Assembly: GCA_963751775.1 (NCBI GenBank)
Contig: CAVVVW010000003.1
Span: 62,001-126,000, forward strand
Reading direction: 5' to 3'
Length of the DNA stretch: 64,000 bases
Origin: CADEEN01 sp963751775
Lineage (GTDB): Bacteria; Pseudomonadota; Gammaproteobacteria; Burkholderiales; Burkholderiaceae_C
Part shown: positions 38,440 to 48,388 of the stretch, in pieces
Layout of the letters: the number at the start of each line of letters is the position of its first letter
How positions within the stretch are numbered: the stretch's first letter is position 1
Notes under the pieces: model-generated
Database searches by the model: none
What the model was told of the DNA's origin: nothing
Seen by the model: the letters and a program-made list of their open reading frames with translations, nothing else
Translations under genes and position numbers: made by a program

Positions 38440-40609
38440 CCGCGCCCGGCCGCTCCCTGCCCGCGCGCTTCGAAAGGATTGCCGGCCCGCTGCCCGAGCC
38501 CGGCGCGGTGCCGGATGCCGGCGCCTCGCCGTACGCCACCGTGGCGCCCGCGCAGGAGGGCTTCGTCGATCGCGACGGCGTGAAGATCTGGTACGCGGTG
38601 TGGGGCGAAAGCGGCCCCTGGATCGCCTTTGCGCCGCCGCTGCAGATCGTTCACAGCCAGATGCTCAAGGCCACGGTGCCGTACCTGTCGCGGCACTTTC
38701 GTGTCATCACCACCGACGGTCGCGGCAACGGCCGCTCCGATCGGCCGCAGGGGCAGGACGCCTACAGCTTCGAGCACTTCTACGCCGACTTCGTGGCCGT
38801 GCTCGATGCGGCTCGGCGCCGAGCGCGTCGCGCTGGTCGGCATCTCGGCGGCAGCGCTGACCGTGCTGCGGCTGGCGGCCGAACAGCCGCAGCGGGTGAC
38901 GCACGTGGTCACGGCCGGCGGCTTTGCCGACTCGCTGCCGAGCGACGAGAAACTCGCGCAGCGCCTGCAGATGGAGGGCGAGTTGCTGCGCAGCGACTGG
39001 CCGGCCTATGTCGACTGGTTCATGAACACCATCTTCAGCGAGCCGCACTCGACCAAGCCGTACGAGGACGGTGTGCACTACGGCTGGGCGACCAACGCCG
39101 AGTGGCTGAACTGGTGCCGCAACGCGTGGATGGGCAACGACGTGCGCGAACTGGCGCGCCGCGTCGGCTGCCCGACGCTGGTGATCCACGGCGACGATGA
39201 TCGGCGCGTCCCGTACGCCAAGGGGCAGGAGATCCATGCGCTGGTGCCGGGTTCGAAGATGCTCACGGTGGCCGGTGGCGGCCATGTCACCGCGGCGCGC
39301 GACCCGGTGGCCTTCAACCGCGCGCTGCGCGAGTTCATCGGCGGCGCGCCGCGCCAGCGCACCTGGGTGCGCGCGATGAAGCGGCCGCGCCGGGCGCTGT
39401 TCCTCTCCAGCCCGATCGGCCTCGGCCACGTGCAGCGTGACCTCGCCATCGCGCGCGAGCTGCGCAAGCTGCAGCCGGATCTGGCGGTCGACTGGTTCAC
39501 CGTCGACCCGGCCGCGACGCTACCTCGAGCGCGAAGGCGAACGCCTGCACCCGATCACCCAGCGCCTGGCCAACGAGAGCCGCCACTTCGAGCAGGTGGC
39601 CGGAGAACACGATCTGTCGGCGTTCTTCGCCTTGCGCACGATGGACGAGATCATGAATCACAACTTCATGACCTTCGTCGACCTGATCGAGGCCGAGCAC
39701 TACGACATCGTGATCGGCGACGAGGCCTGGGACGTGGACTACCACTACCACGAGAACCCGGAGCTCAAGCGCCAGCCCTATGTTTTCCTCACCGACTTCG
39801 TCGGCTGCCTTCCGATGGAGCCAGGCAACGAGCGCGAGGCTGCGCTGTGCGCCGACCGCAATGCCGACGACATCGAGCATGTGGCGCGCTATCCGTACCT
39901 GCGCGATGCCGCCATCTTCGTCGGCAACCGCGAGGACGTGACCGAGCAGCCGTTCGGCCCCGGGCTGCCGAGCATCCGCGAATGGACCGACCGCAACTTC
40001 TGCTACTGCGGCTATTGCCTGCCCTTCGATCCGCGTGCCTTGGCCGACACCGAGCGCCTGCGCGCCCAGCATGGCTACCGCAGCGACGAGAAGATCGCCA
40101 TCGCCGCGGTCGGCGGCACGGCCACCGGCCGGCACCTGTTGCAGCGCATCGCGGCGGCGTTCCCGCGCATGAAGCGCGAGCTGCCCGAACTGCGCTTGAT
40201 CCTCGTCACCGGCCCGCGTCTGGCGACCGACGGGTTCAAGCCGCAGCCCGGGCTCGAATTGCGGCCCTACGTGCACAACCTCTACGAGCACCTGGCCTGC
40301 TGCGACCTGGCGCTGGTGCAGGGCGGGCTGTCGACGACGATGGAACTGGTGGCCACGCGCCGGCCCTTCCTGAGCTTTCCGCTGCAGCGTCACTTCGAGC
40401 AGTGCGTGCACGTGCGCCAGCGCCTGGCCAACTACGACGCCGACCGCTCGATGGACTATGCGGCGACGCTGGATCCCGACTTGCTGGCCCAGCGTGCGTT
40501 GGCCGCGATGCATGAGCCCGTGCGCTACCGCCCGGTGGAAACCGATGGCGCGGCGCGAGCCGCACTGCGCATCGCGCAGGTGCTGGACAACCGCTGGTGG
40601 GCGCGATGA
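38436..40609 (+). CDS. Alpha/beta hydrolase fused to a UGT-type glycosyltransferase, two frameshifts
   Basis: About 724 residues. Residues 1-310: alpha/beta hydrolase (VDRDGVKIWYAVWG, VITTDGRGNGRSDRP, nucleophile Ser in VGISAAA, acid in VIHGDDDRRVPYA, His in AGGGHVTAARD). Residues 315-724: GT28/UGT-like glycosyltransferase with N-terminal GLGHVQRDLAIARELRK and the nucleotide-sugar signature ALVQGGLSTTMELVATRR. The domain boundary (39350-39400) lies in one uninterrupted frame, so the fusion is real; breaks fall near 38810 (extra G) and 39518. A single enzyme that could cleave an ester and glycosylate the product, or a detoxification protein, is conceivable. Substrate unknown. Confidence 0.82.
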
Positions 40610-40747
40610 CACCGCGAACCCACGGCGCCGGCTCGACCCGCCGCGCGATGCGGCGCGCCGCGAGTCGGCCGCCCGCCGCGCGCACCGCCGGGCTGCGAAG
40701 TGCCGTAGCGCCGGCGGGCCCGACCGGCTGTCTTCCCAGGTACCTGT

Positions 40748-40768
40748 CCGCGCCCACATTGGGCGCGG
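40748..40768. terminator. Perfect hairpin between the fusion gene and mddA
   Basis: CCGCGCCCA-CAT-TGGGCGCGG, 9-bp perfect stem; a second 6-bp stem CGGGCC-GCA-GGCCCG follows at 40799-40813. No T-run, so terminator activity is only possible. The remaining 240 bp between the genes hold nothing else I can see. Confidence 0.45.
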
Positions 40769-40849
40769 CCTGGATGACCTCGACCTGCCATTTCGATGCG
40801 GGCCGCAGGCCCGACTCGTCCTCACCTTCATTGCTATCGGAGATTCAAC

Positions 40850-41608
40850 ATGGCAATCCTCGCTGCCCTCTACGGATTGGTGGTCTACCTCTTCTTCCTC
40901 GCCACCTTTGTCTACGCCATCGGCTTTGTCGGCAACCTGCCGCTGCTGCCAAAGACCATCGACAGCGGTGCCGCTGCGCCGCTGGTCGAAGCACTGGCCG
41001 TCAATCTCGCGCTGCTGGGGCTGTTTGCCGTCCAGCACAGCGTGATGGCGCGCCGTGGCTTCAAGCGATGGTGGACGACGGTGATTCCCGAATCGGTGGA
41101 GCGCAGCACCTTCGTGCTTGCGGCGACCGCCGCACTCGCGCTGCTGCTGTGGCAATGGCGGCCGATCGCCGAGCCGGTGCTGTGGTCGGTCAGCGACCCC
41201 GGCGCCCGCTTCGCCTTGCATGCCGTGTTCTGGCTCGGCTGGGGCGTGCTGCTGATCAGCACCTTCCTGATCAACCACTTCGAGCTGTTCGGCCTGCGCC
41301 AGGTGTGGGCGAACCTGCGCGGCCAGGCGATCGCGGCCCCGGTGTTTCGCACACCGCTGTTCTACCGCCACGTGCGGCACCCGATCTATCTCGGCTTCGT
41401 GCTCGCCTTCTGGGCCACGCCGCAAATGACCGCGGGCCACCTGCTGTTCGCGGCGGCCTGCACGGGCTACATCCTGATCGGCATCTGGTTCGAGGAGCGC
41501 GACCTCGTCGCGCAGTTCGGCCAGCGCTACCACGCGTACCGCGAGCAGGTGGGCATGCTGTTGCCCAAGCTCGGTGCACGCGATCGCAAGGGGCCCGCGC
41601 AGTCGTGA
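40850..41608 (+). CDS. mddA: Methanethiol S-methyltransferase (MddA)
   Basis: Membrane enzyme that methylates methanethiol with S-adenosylmethionine to dimethyl sulfide. 252 residues from ATG 40850, five or six membrane segments. Matches MddA along its length: LYGLVVYLFFLATFVYAIGF, VQHSVMARRGFKRWWT, INHFELFGLRQVW, and the SAM-binding C-terminus YRHVRHPIYLGF followed by EERDLVAQFGQRY, shared with isoprenylcysteine and NnrU-like methyltransferases. It follows the fusion gene after 240 bp and converges on phoR. Confidence 0.88.
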   Translation: MAILAALYGLVVYLFFLATFVYAIGFVGNLPLLPKTIDSGAAAPLVEALAVNLALLGLFAVQHSVMARRGFKRWWTTVIPESVERSTFVLAATAALALLLWQWRPIAEPVLWSVSDPGARFALHAVFWLGWGVLLISTFLINHFELFGLRQVWANLRGQAIAAPVFRTPLFYRHVRHPIYLGFVLAFWATPQMTAGHLLFAAACTGYILIGIWFEERDLVAQFGQRYHAYREQVGMLLPKLGARDRKGPAQS

Positions 41609-41663
41609 CGTGCCGTTGATCAGGTCGACGTCGCCGACACGAGCGGCATGATCGGACGCAGCG

Positions 41664-42975
41664 TCAATGCGGCGCACACGCCATGCCGGAAACGACAACG
41701 TGAAGGTCGAGCCCACGCCGGGCTCGCTGCGAATGTCGAGCTCACCACCATGGCGCTGAATCACATGCTTGACGATCGACAGCCCGAGTCCGGTTCCGCC
41801 GGTGTCGCGCGAGCGGCTGCCGTCAACGCGATAGAAGCGCTCGGCCAGCCGCGGCAGGTGTTCGTGCGAGATGCCTATGCCGGTATCGGCGACCGACAGC
41901 GAGCCGGTGCCATCGGGCAGCAGACGCCAGGTCACTTCCACGCGGCCGCCGTCGGGGGTGTAGCGCACCGCGTTGTTGACCAGGTTGGCGACGGCGCTGG
42001 CCAGTTCGCTCTCGCTTCCGGCCAGCTGCGTCGCGAGGTCGCAGTCGAAGTGGATCTGATGCCGGCCTGCCGACAAGGTCGTCGCGTCGGTCTGCGCCTG
42101 CGCCAGCAATGGCGCGACCGGGAACCAACGGTCGCCGGGCGGGCGCGGGCTGCCTTCCAGCGCCGCCAGCGTCAGCAGGTCGCTGACCAGCGCTTGCATC
42201 CGCGTCGGCCTGCTGCCCCATCAAGTCCAGCATGCGGCGCCGCTCGCTGTCGGTCAGCGGCAGGGCGTCCATCGTCTCGATGAATCCGCAGAGCACGGTC
42301 AGTGGCGTGCGAATCTCGTGCGAGACGTTGGCTACGAAGTCGCGCCGCATCGTGTCGACCTGCTCGCGCTCGGTGATGTCCTGCGACAGCACCAGCTTGA
42401 GCCGATCGCCGTAGCCGCGAATCAGGACCGACAACGTGCGCTTGCCGCGCGGGTCGGGCAAGTTCACGGCACTGTCCCAGCGCCCGTCTTGCAGGTAGCT
42501 CACGAACGCAGGTGCGCGCACCAGGTTGGTCACGTGCTGACGACGGTCGCGCTGAGGGTCCAGCCCGAAGTGGTCGGCGGCGACGCTGTTGCACCACACG
42601 ATCTGGTCCGTCGCGTCGAGCAACAGCACGCCATTGGGCGAGGCCTCTATCGCCGACAGGAACTGCGACAGCTGAGTCTGCTCCTGCTCGACGGCACGTT
42701 CGAGCAGGCCGATCGAGCGCTCGACGCGATAGCCGATCTCGCCCCACAACCCGCCACTGCGCGGCGCCGCCGCCATCGCGTGACCCGCGCAGCCATTGCA
42801 GGAAGGCGTGGCCGCGAAGGCCGTCGATCGCAAGCAGCGCAGCGCTTGCCAACGCAACGCCTGTCACCGCGCCGAGCAGCGTCGCACTAGCTGAACCACC
42901 GACCGTCGATCCGACAAGGCCGCCGGCCAGCGCCGCCAACGCGGTCGCGGCGATCCGGTAGATCAGCCAACCCAT
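41664..42975 (-). CDS. phoR: Phosphate regulon sensor kinase PhoR, two or three frameshifts
   Basis: Histidine kinase that phosphorylates PhoB under phosphate limitation. N-terminal two membrane segments (from MGWLIYRIAATALAALAGGL), PAS domain (SAIEASPNGVLLLDATDQIV), phosphoacceptor FVANVSHEIRTPLTVL, and HATPase with GTGLGLSIVKHVIQRHGG. Breaks near 42778 and 42200. The last frame has no nearby stop: it would run on for 700 codons antisense to mddA and beyond, so the C-terminus is also broken; the TGA at 41664 in another frame is the likely end (41620 is an alternative). Confidence 0.88.
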
Positions 42976-42998
42976 GTCGTCGCCGGATCGCGGGTGAC

Positions 42999-43022
42999 GC
43001 AAACGCAAGCGCAAGCGCAAGC
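42999..43022. repeat. Short hexamer repeat between phoB and phoR
   Basis: Four near-identical tandem copies of CGCAAG (first copy CGCAAA) in the gap of about 60 bp between phoB and phoR. Probably of no function, but able to slip in length. Confidence 0.6.
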
Positions 43023-43035
43023 GCGCCGCGCCGCA

Positions 43036-43737
43036 TCACGCCGATTCGGCGCGCACATGCTGTGTCAGGCGGTAACCGGCGCCGCGCGAGGTCTCGATCA
43101 TCTGCGCGCAGTTCACCGGCGCGAGCGCCTCGCGCAGGCGCTTGACATGCACGTCGACCGTGCGCTCCTCGATGAAGACATGGTCGCCCCAGACCCGGTC
43201 CAGCAACTGTGCCCGGCTGTGCACGCGTTCCGGATGCTGCATCAGGAAATGCAGCAGGCGGAATTCGGTCGGGCCGACCTTCGCCTCGCGACCGCCGAAC
43301 GACACCCGCCGCGTGGTCGGATCAAGCTGCAGCCCCGCCACCTCGACGACATCGTCGGTCGCCTCGGGGGCCTTGCGGCGAAGCACCGCGCGGATGCGCG
43401 CCAGCAACTCCTTGGGCGAGAACGGCTTGCTGATGTAGTCGTCGGCCCCCGCGTCCAGGCCGGCGACGCGATCGGCCTCGGCGGCCCGTGCGGTCAGCAT
43501 GATCAGCGGCAGCTTGCGCGTGCGGGCATCGGCGCGCCAGCGCCTGGCGAGCGCCAGGCCCGATTCGCCGGGCAGCATCCAGTCCAGCACGACCAGATCG
43601 GGCAGCGCGCGGTCGACAGCGCTCTGCGCCTGCTCGGCGGTCTCGGCCATCGTGACTTCATGTCCTGCATGGCGCAGGTTGAGCGAAATCAGCTCCGCAA
43701 TCGCAGGCTCGTCTTCGACCACCAGGACGCGACTCAT
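43036..43737 (-). CDS. phoB: Phosphate regulon response regulator PhoB
   Basis: 233 residues, intact OmpR-type regulator. Receiver: VVEDEPAIAEL, acceptor Asp in VVLDWMLPGESGL, Lys in YISKPFSPKELLARI. Winged-helix effector: RRVSFGGREAKVGPTEFRLL, VWGDHVFIEERTVDVHVKRL, which are the PhoB signature segments. Binds Pho boxes such as that before pstS. It lies 22 bp downstream of phoU and upstream of phoR. Confidence 0.97.
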   Translation of the reverse strand: MSRVLVVEDEPAIAELISLNLRHAGHEVTMAETAEQAQSAVDRALPDLVVLDWMLPGESGLALARRWRADARTRKLPLIMLTARAAEADRVAGLDAGADDYISKPFSPKELLARIRAVLRRKAPEATDDVVEVAGLQLDPTTRRVSFGGREAKVGPTEFRLLHFLMQHPERVHSRAQLLDRVWGDHVFIEERTVDVHVKRLREALAPVNCAQMIETSRGAGYRLTQHVRAESA

Positions 43738-43759
43738 CAGATCCTCCGTGCCGCGCCGA

Positions 43760-44467
43760 TCATCGCACCATGGACTCGACGGTCTCGACGGGGTTGTGCC
43801 GCACGTCGGTGCCCTTGACGACGTAGATGATGACTTCGGCCAGGTTCTTGGCGTGATCGCCGACGCGCTCGATGGCCTTGGCGACGAAGATGAGGTCGAT
43901 CGACGACGAGATCGTTCGCGGATCCTCCATCGCGTAGGTGATCAGCTTGCGCACGAGCCCGGCGAACTCCTGATCGATCTGGCTGTCCTGCCTGAGAATC
44001 TCGATCGCCTTGCCGACGTCGAGACGGGCGAATGCGTCGAGTGCCTTGCGCAGTTGCGTGATCGCGAGTTCGGATTCGAACACCAGGTCGTTGACCGGCA
44101 GGCGCAGCGGGCTGGTCGCGCCGGTGTCGATGAGCCTCTGCACGATGCGGGCGATGCGGGCCGCCTCGTCGCCGACGCGCTCGAGGTTGGCGATGGCCTT
44201 CGAGATCGCGATCAGCAGGCGCAGGTCGCGCGCCGTCGGCTGGCGCAGCGCGATGATGGTCGAGAGATCGCGGTCGATCTCGATCTCCATCGCGTTGACG
44301 CGCTCCTCCTGGCGCAGCACCTGCGCCGCGATCTCGCTGCTGCACTGGGTCAGCGCTGCGACGGCCTGCACCACCTGGGCCTCGACGATGCCGCCCATCT
44401 CGAGCACGCGCGTCGAGATGCCGCTCAGCTCGGCGTCGAATTGGGTCGAGAGGTGCTTGTCTGCCAT
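43760..44467 (-). CDS. phoU: Phosphate signalling protein PhoU
   Basis: 235 residues: two PhoU repeats of three helices with metal-binding E/D motifs (EIDRDLSTIIALRQPTARDL, and VGDHAKNLAEVIIYV at the end). Links the Pst transporter to PhoR and restrains the regulon when phosphate is ample. Follows pstB by 15 bp; then phoB and phoR. Confidence 0.96.
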   Translation of the reverse strand: MADKHLSTQFDAELSGISTRVLEMGGIVEAQVVQAVAALTQCSSEIAAQVLRQEERVNAMEIEIDRDLSTIIALRQPTARDLRLLIAISKAIANLERVGDEAARIARIVQRLIDTGATSPLRLPVNDLVFESELAITQLRKALDAFARLDVGKAIEILRQDSQIDQEFAGLVRKLITYAMEDPRTISSSIDLIFVAKAIERVGDHAKNLAEVIIYVVKGTDVRHNPVETVESMVR

Positions 44468-44482
44468 GGTCGTTCTCCGCGA

Positions 44483-45268
44483 TCAGCCGAAGCGGCCGGT
44501 AATGTAGTCCTCGGTGTCCATCTTCTTCGGCTTCATGAACAGGTCGGACGTCGGCCCGAATTCGATCAGGTCACCGAGGTACATGTAGGCCGTGTAGTCC
44601 GAGCAGCGCGCCGCCTGCTGCATGTTGTGGGTCACGATCACCACCGTGTAGTCGCTCTTCAGTTCGCTGATCAACTCCTCGATCTTGCCGGTCGATATCG
44701 GGTCCAGCGCCGAGCAGGGCTCGTCGAGCAGCAGCACCTCGGGCTTGATGGCGATCCCGCGCGCGATGCACAAGCGCTGCTGCTGCCCGCCCGACAGTCC
44801 GGAGCCGCTCTGGCCGAGTTTGTCCTTCACCTCGCCCCACAGCGCGGCCTTCTTCAGCGCCCACTCGACACGTTCATCCATCTCCGCCCTCGGCAGCGTC
44901 TCGAACAGGCGCACGCCGAAGGCGATGTTGTCGTAGATCGACATCGGGAACGGCGTCGGCTTCTGGAACACCATGCCGACCTTGGCACGAAGCAGCGACA
45001 CGTCTTCCTTGCTCTTCAGGATGTCCTCGCCGTCGAGCATGATGCTGCCCTCGGCGCGCTGCTCGGGGTACAGCTCGAACATGCGGTTGAAGGTTCGCAG
45101 CAGGGTCGATTTGCCGCAACCCGAGGGGCCGATGAAGGCCGTCACCTTCTTCTCCGGAATGTCCAGGTTGATGTTCTTCAGCGCCTGGAATGCGCCGTAG
45201 TAGAAATTCAGATCGCGTACCGCGAGCTTGGGCTTTTCGATCACGGAGGGTTCCACCTTGGCGTCCAT
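44483..45268 (-). CDS. pstB: Phosphate ABC transporter ATP-binding protein
   Basis: 261 residues from ATG 45268 (MDAKVEPSVIEKPKLAVRDL). Walker A FIGPSGCGKSTLLRTFNRM, Q-loop VGMVFQKPTPFPMSIYDN, ABC signature LSGGQQQRLCIARGIA, Walker B EVLLLDEPCSALDP, H-loop VVIVTHNMQQAARCSDY; the FNRM and QKPTPFPMSI segments are specific for PstB. Complete pst set upstream. Confidence 0.97.
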   Translation of the reverse strand: MDAKVEPSVIEKPKLAVRDLNFYYGAFQALKNINLDIPEKKVTAFIGPSGCGKSTLLRTFNRMFELYPEQRAEGSIMLDGEDILKSKEDVSLLRAKVGMVFQKPTPFPMSIYDNIAFGVRLFETLPRAEMDERVEWALKKAALWGEVKDKLGQSGSGLSGGQQQRLCIARGIAIKPEVLLLDEPCSALDPISTGKIEELISELKSDYTVVIVTHNMQQAARCSDYTAYMYLGDLIEFGPTSDLFMKPKKMDTEDYITGRFG

Positions 45269-45282
45269 TGCTTCGCTTGCGA

Positions 45283-46149
45283 TCAGCGTTTGTCGCGGAA
45301 CAGGATGCGCGCCAGGATATTCAGCACCAGCACGCCCATCGTGATGATGAACACGCCGGCCCAGGCGAGCTTTTGCCAGTTCTCGTACGGGCTCATGGCG
45401 AACTTGAAGATCGTCACCGGCAGGCTGGCCATCGGCTGGCCGAGGTTCGAGATCCAGAATTGGTTCGACAGCGCGGTGAACAGCAGCGGTGCCGTCTCGC
45501 CGGCGATGCGTGCCACCGCGAGCAGGATGCCGGTGATCACGCCCGCCCAGGCCGACTTCAGCGTGATCGACATGACGACGCGCCACTTCGGCGCGCCGAG
45601 CGCATAGGCCGCCTCGCGCAACGCGTTCGGAATCAGGCTCAGCATGCTCTCGGTGGTGCGGATGACCACCGGTATCACGATCAATGCCAGCGCCAGCACG
45701 CCTGCGAACCCCGAGAAGGTCTTCATGCGCGTGACGACCACCGAGTAGATGAAGAGCCCGATCACGATGCTCGGCGCCGACAGCATGATGTCGTTGATGA
45801 ACCGCGTGGTGCTTCCGAGCCAGCCCTTCTGGCCATACTCGGCCAGATACACGCCGGCCATGACGCCGATCGGCGTGCCCAGCAGCGTGGCCAGGCCGAC
45901 CATCATCAGCGAGCCGAAGATCGCATTGGCCAGGCCACCCGTCTGCGCCTGCGGTGGCGGCGTCATCTCGGTGAAGGTGGCCAGCGCAATGCCACCCAAT
46001 CCCAGGCGCACGGTCTCGAACAGGATCCATATCAGCCAGAACACGCCGAAGGCCATGGCCGCCAGCGACATCACCAACGCGACCGCGTTGACGCGCTTGC
46101 GGCGGCGGTGGTGCGCGAGGCGCGATGCGTCGTGGGTCGTCGCACTCAC
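45283..46149 (-). CDS. pstA: Phosphate ABC transporter permease
   Basis: 288 residues, six membrane segments. PstA pattern visible: EMTPPPQAQTGGLANAIFGS, the TRFINDIMLSAPSIVIGLFI region, and the coupling helix REAAYALGAPKWRVVMSITL (EAA loop). Forms the channel with PstC. Its start overlaps the pstC stop. Confidence 0.96.
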   Translation of the reverse strand: MSATTHDASRLAHHRRRKRVNAVALVMSLAAMAFGVFWLIWILFETVRLGLGGIALATFTEMTPPPQAQTGGLANAIFGSLMMVGLATLLGTPIGVMAGVYLAEYGQKGWLGSTTRFINDIMLSAPSIVIGLFIYSVVVTRMKTFSGFAGVLALALIVIPVVIRTTESMLSLIPNALREAAYALGAPKWRVVMSITLKSAWAGVITGILLAVARIAGETAPLLFTALSNQFWISNLGQPMASLPVTIFKFAMSPYENWQKLAWAGVFIITMGVLVLNILARILFRDKR

Positions 46150-47153
46150 GTCCGGGTCCCTTCGTTCTTCTTCAGGCGCGACAGCAGTAGCTTGGACAAC
46201 GCGAGCACCACGAATGTGATGAAGAACAGCACCAGCCCGAGGTAGATCAACGAAGCCTGGTGCAGGCCCTGGCCGGCTTCGGCGAATTCGTTCGCGAGCG
46301 CCGAGCTGATGCTGTTCGCGGCCTCGAACAGCGACAGCGAGTTGATCTGGTTGGTGTTGCCGATGACGAAGGTCACCGCCATCGTCTCACCCAGCGCGCG
46401 GCCGAGGCCGAGCATGACGCCGCCGATGACGCCGGTCTTGGTGTAGGGCAGCACGACCCTGTAGACGACCTCCCAGGTGGTGGAGCCCAGCGCGTAGGCC
46501 GATTCCTTCAGGGTCTGCGGCGTCACGTCGAACACGTCGCGCATCACCGAGGCGATGAACGGGATCACCATGATCGCCAGGATGATGCCGGCCGACAGGA
46601 TGCCGATGCCCACAGGCGGGCCGGACACCAGCGTGCCGAGCAACGGCACCCCGCCCAGCAGCGTCTGCAGCGGCGCCTGAACGTAGGTCGAGAGGATCGG
46701 GCCGAACACGAGCAGGCCCCACATGCCGTAGACGATCGACGGCACGGCGGCGAGCAACTCCACGGCGATGCCCAGCGGACGCTTCAGCCACCCCGGGGAC
46801 AACTCGGTCAGGAACAGCGCGATCCCGAAGCTCACCGGCACGGCGATCACGAGCGCGATCAACGACGTCGCCAACGTGCCGTAGATCATCACCAGGCCGC
46901 CGTAGCTGTCCTTGACGGGGTCCCATTCGCTGCGCCACAGGAAGCTCAGCCCGTATTGCCTGATCGCAGGCGCGGCGCCGACGATCAGCGAGCCGATGAT
47001 GGCGGCCAACAGGGCCAGCGTCAGCGCGGCCGCGGCATGGGCCAGCAGCGCGAAGACCGTGTCGGCCCAGGGCACGGAGCGCCGCCGGCTCGGCGGCGCC
47101 GACCGCTCCATGTTCGTGTTGCTGCGACGGCTGACGGGAAGTGTGGCGGCCAT
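46146..47153 (-). CDS. pstC: Phosphate ABC transporter permease
   Basis: 335 residues, six membrane segments after a cytoplasmic N-terminal arm. Segments LSFLWRSEWDPVKDSYGGLV, ELLAAVPSIVYGMWGLLVFG and the EAA-type loop LKESAYALGSTTWEVVYRVV are characteristic of PstC. 58 bp downstream of pstS; overlaps pstA by 4 bp. Confidence 0.96.
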   Translation of the reverse strand: MAATLPVSRRSNTNMERSAPPSRRRSVPWADTVFALLAHAAAALTLALLAAIIGSLIVGAAPAIRQYGLSFLWRSEWDPVKDSYGGLVMIYGTLATSLIALVIAVPVSFGIALFLTELSPGWLKRPLGIAVELLAAVPSIVYGMWGLLVFGPILSTYVQAPLQTLLGGVPLLGTLVSGPPVGIGILSAGIILAIMVIPFIASVMRDVFDVTPQTLKESAYALGSTTWEVVYRVVLPYTKTGVIGGVMLGLGRALGETMAVTFVIGNTNQINSLSLFEAANSISSALANEFAEAGQGLHQASLIYLGLVLFFITFVVLALSKLLLSRLKKNEGTRT

Positions 47154-47211
47154 GGGCTCGCGACCAATGTAACGGAGGGCGGGCAGCCCGTCCCGCGCGG
47201 ACGACGCAACG

Positions 47212-48246
47212 CTACTTGTTGCTGACCGGCTTGCCGGCGGTGTCCTTGATCTCGCTCCACTGCTTGCGCGCCAGCACCTTCACCGCCGCAGGCAGCGGCA
47301 CGTACTCGAGTTCTTCCGCCATCTTGTCGCCATTCTCGTAGGCCCAATCGAAGAACTTCAGCGTGTTGCTGCCGTTGACGGGCTTGTCCTGCGCCTTTTG
47401 CATGACGATGAAGGTCGCACCGGTCAACGGCCAGCTGTCCTTGCCGGCCTGGTCGGTCAGCACCTGGTAGAAGGTCTTGGCCCAGGTCGCATTGGCGGCC
47501 GCGGCCTTGAAATTCAGGTCGTCGGGTGCGGCGAAGTTGCCGTCCTTGTTCTTCAGCAGGACATAGGTCATCTTGTTCTGCTTGACGTAGGCGTACTCGA
47601 CATAGCCGATCGAATTCGGCAGCCGGCCGACGAACGACGCCACGCCTTCGTTACCCTTGCCACCGGCGCCCGTCGGCCAATTGACTGCCGTGCCCTCGCC
47701 GACCTTCGCCTTCCATTCGACGTTGACCTTGGACAGGTAGTTGGTGAAGAGGAAGCTCGTGCCCGAGCCGTCGGCCCGGCGCACGACGGCAATCGCGGCG
47801 TCGGGCAGCGGCACACCCGGATTCAGCGCCGCGAGCGCCGGATCGTTCCACTTCGTGATCTTGCCGAGGTAGATGTCGCCGAGCAGCATGCCCGTCAGCT
47901 TGAGCTGCCCTGGGCTCACACCCTTGATGTTGACCACCGGCACCACGCCGCCGATGACGGTCGGGAACTGAACCAGGCCGTCCTTGGCCAGTTGCTCGTC
48001 GGTGAGCGGCATGTCCGAGGCGCCGAAGTCGACGGTCTTGGCGCGGATCTGGTTTAGCCCGGCGCCCGAGCCGACCGACTGATAGTTCAGGCGCGCGCCG
48101 GTGGCCTTGTTGTAGGCGTCGGCCCATCGCGCATACAGCGGGGCCGGGAACGTCGCGCCGGCGCCCGTCATGTCCTGGGCCACGGCTGCCGCCGCGGCGG
48201 CCAGCATCAGCGTTGCCACGCCAGTTCGCACTGTTGCAAGACTCAT
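47212..48246 (-). CDS. pstS: Phosphate-binding periplasmic protein
   Basis: 344 residues: signal peptide (VATLMLAAAAAAVAQ, cut near residue 24) and the phosphate-binding fold. GAGATFPAPLYARWADAYNK and YQSVGSGAGLNQI hold the phosphate-contacting Ser/Thr residues, DFGASDMPLTDEQL supplies the Asp, and RADGSGTSFLFTNYL the Arg and Ser. First gene of pstSCAB-phoU-phoB-phoR, under the Pho box at 48303. Confidence 0.97.
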   Translation of the reverse strand: MSLATVRTGVATLMLAAAAAAVAQDMTGAGATFPAPLYARWADAYNKATGARLNYQSVGSGAGLNQIRAKTVDFGASDMPLTDEQLAKDGLVQFPTVIGGVVPVVNIKGVSPGQLKLTGMLLGDIYLGKITKWNDPALAALNPGVPLPDAAIAVVRRADGSGTSFLFTNYLSKVNVEWKAKVGEGTAVNWPTGAGGKGNEGVASFVGRLPNSIGYVEYAYVKQNKMTYVLLKNKDGNFAAPDDLNFKAAAANATWAKTFYQVLTDQAGKDSWPLTGATFIVMQKAQDKPVNGSNTLKFFDWAYENGDKMAEELEYVPLPAAVKVLARKQWSEIKDTAGKPVSNK

Positions 48247-48302
48247 CGATCACCTTTTCGCGCCGAGCGCCTATTGGATGCAGGCAACTCTAGGTCGGCA
48301 CC

Positions 48303-48320
48303 GTGACAAGACGGTGACAG
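48303..48320 (-). promoter_or_regulatory. Pho box before pstS
   Basis: On the minus strand CTGTCACCGTCTTGTCAC: two 7-mers (CTGTCAC, TTGTCAC) with 11-bp period, the classical PhoB binding half-sites. It lies 57 bp upstream of the pstS start. Confidence 0.85.
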
Positions 48321-48388
48321 CGTTCGCGTTTTCGGCGATCGGCGCGCCTTTGGTTGGGGCGGCCAGGGGTAGCGACTCGCGGTGACGC

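Noticed and set aside
39497..41663. Minus-strand extension of phoR through mddA and the glycosyltransferase
   Set aside because: After the HATPase domain the sequence has no domain features, and mddA is certain on the other strand. The stop of phoR has been lost by an indel.
42999..43022. CRISPR-like short repeat
   Set aside because: Tandem hexamers without spacers; no array of 25-40 bp repeats is visible anywhere in the window.
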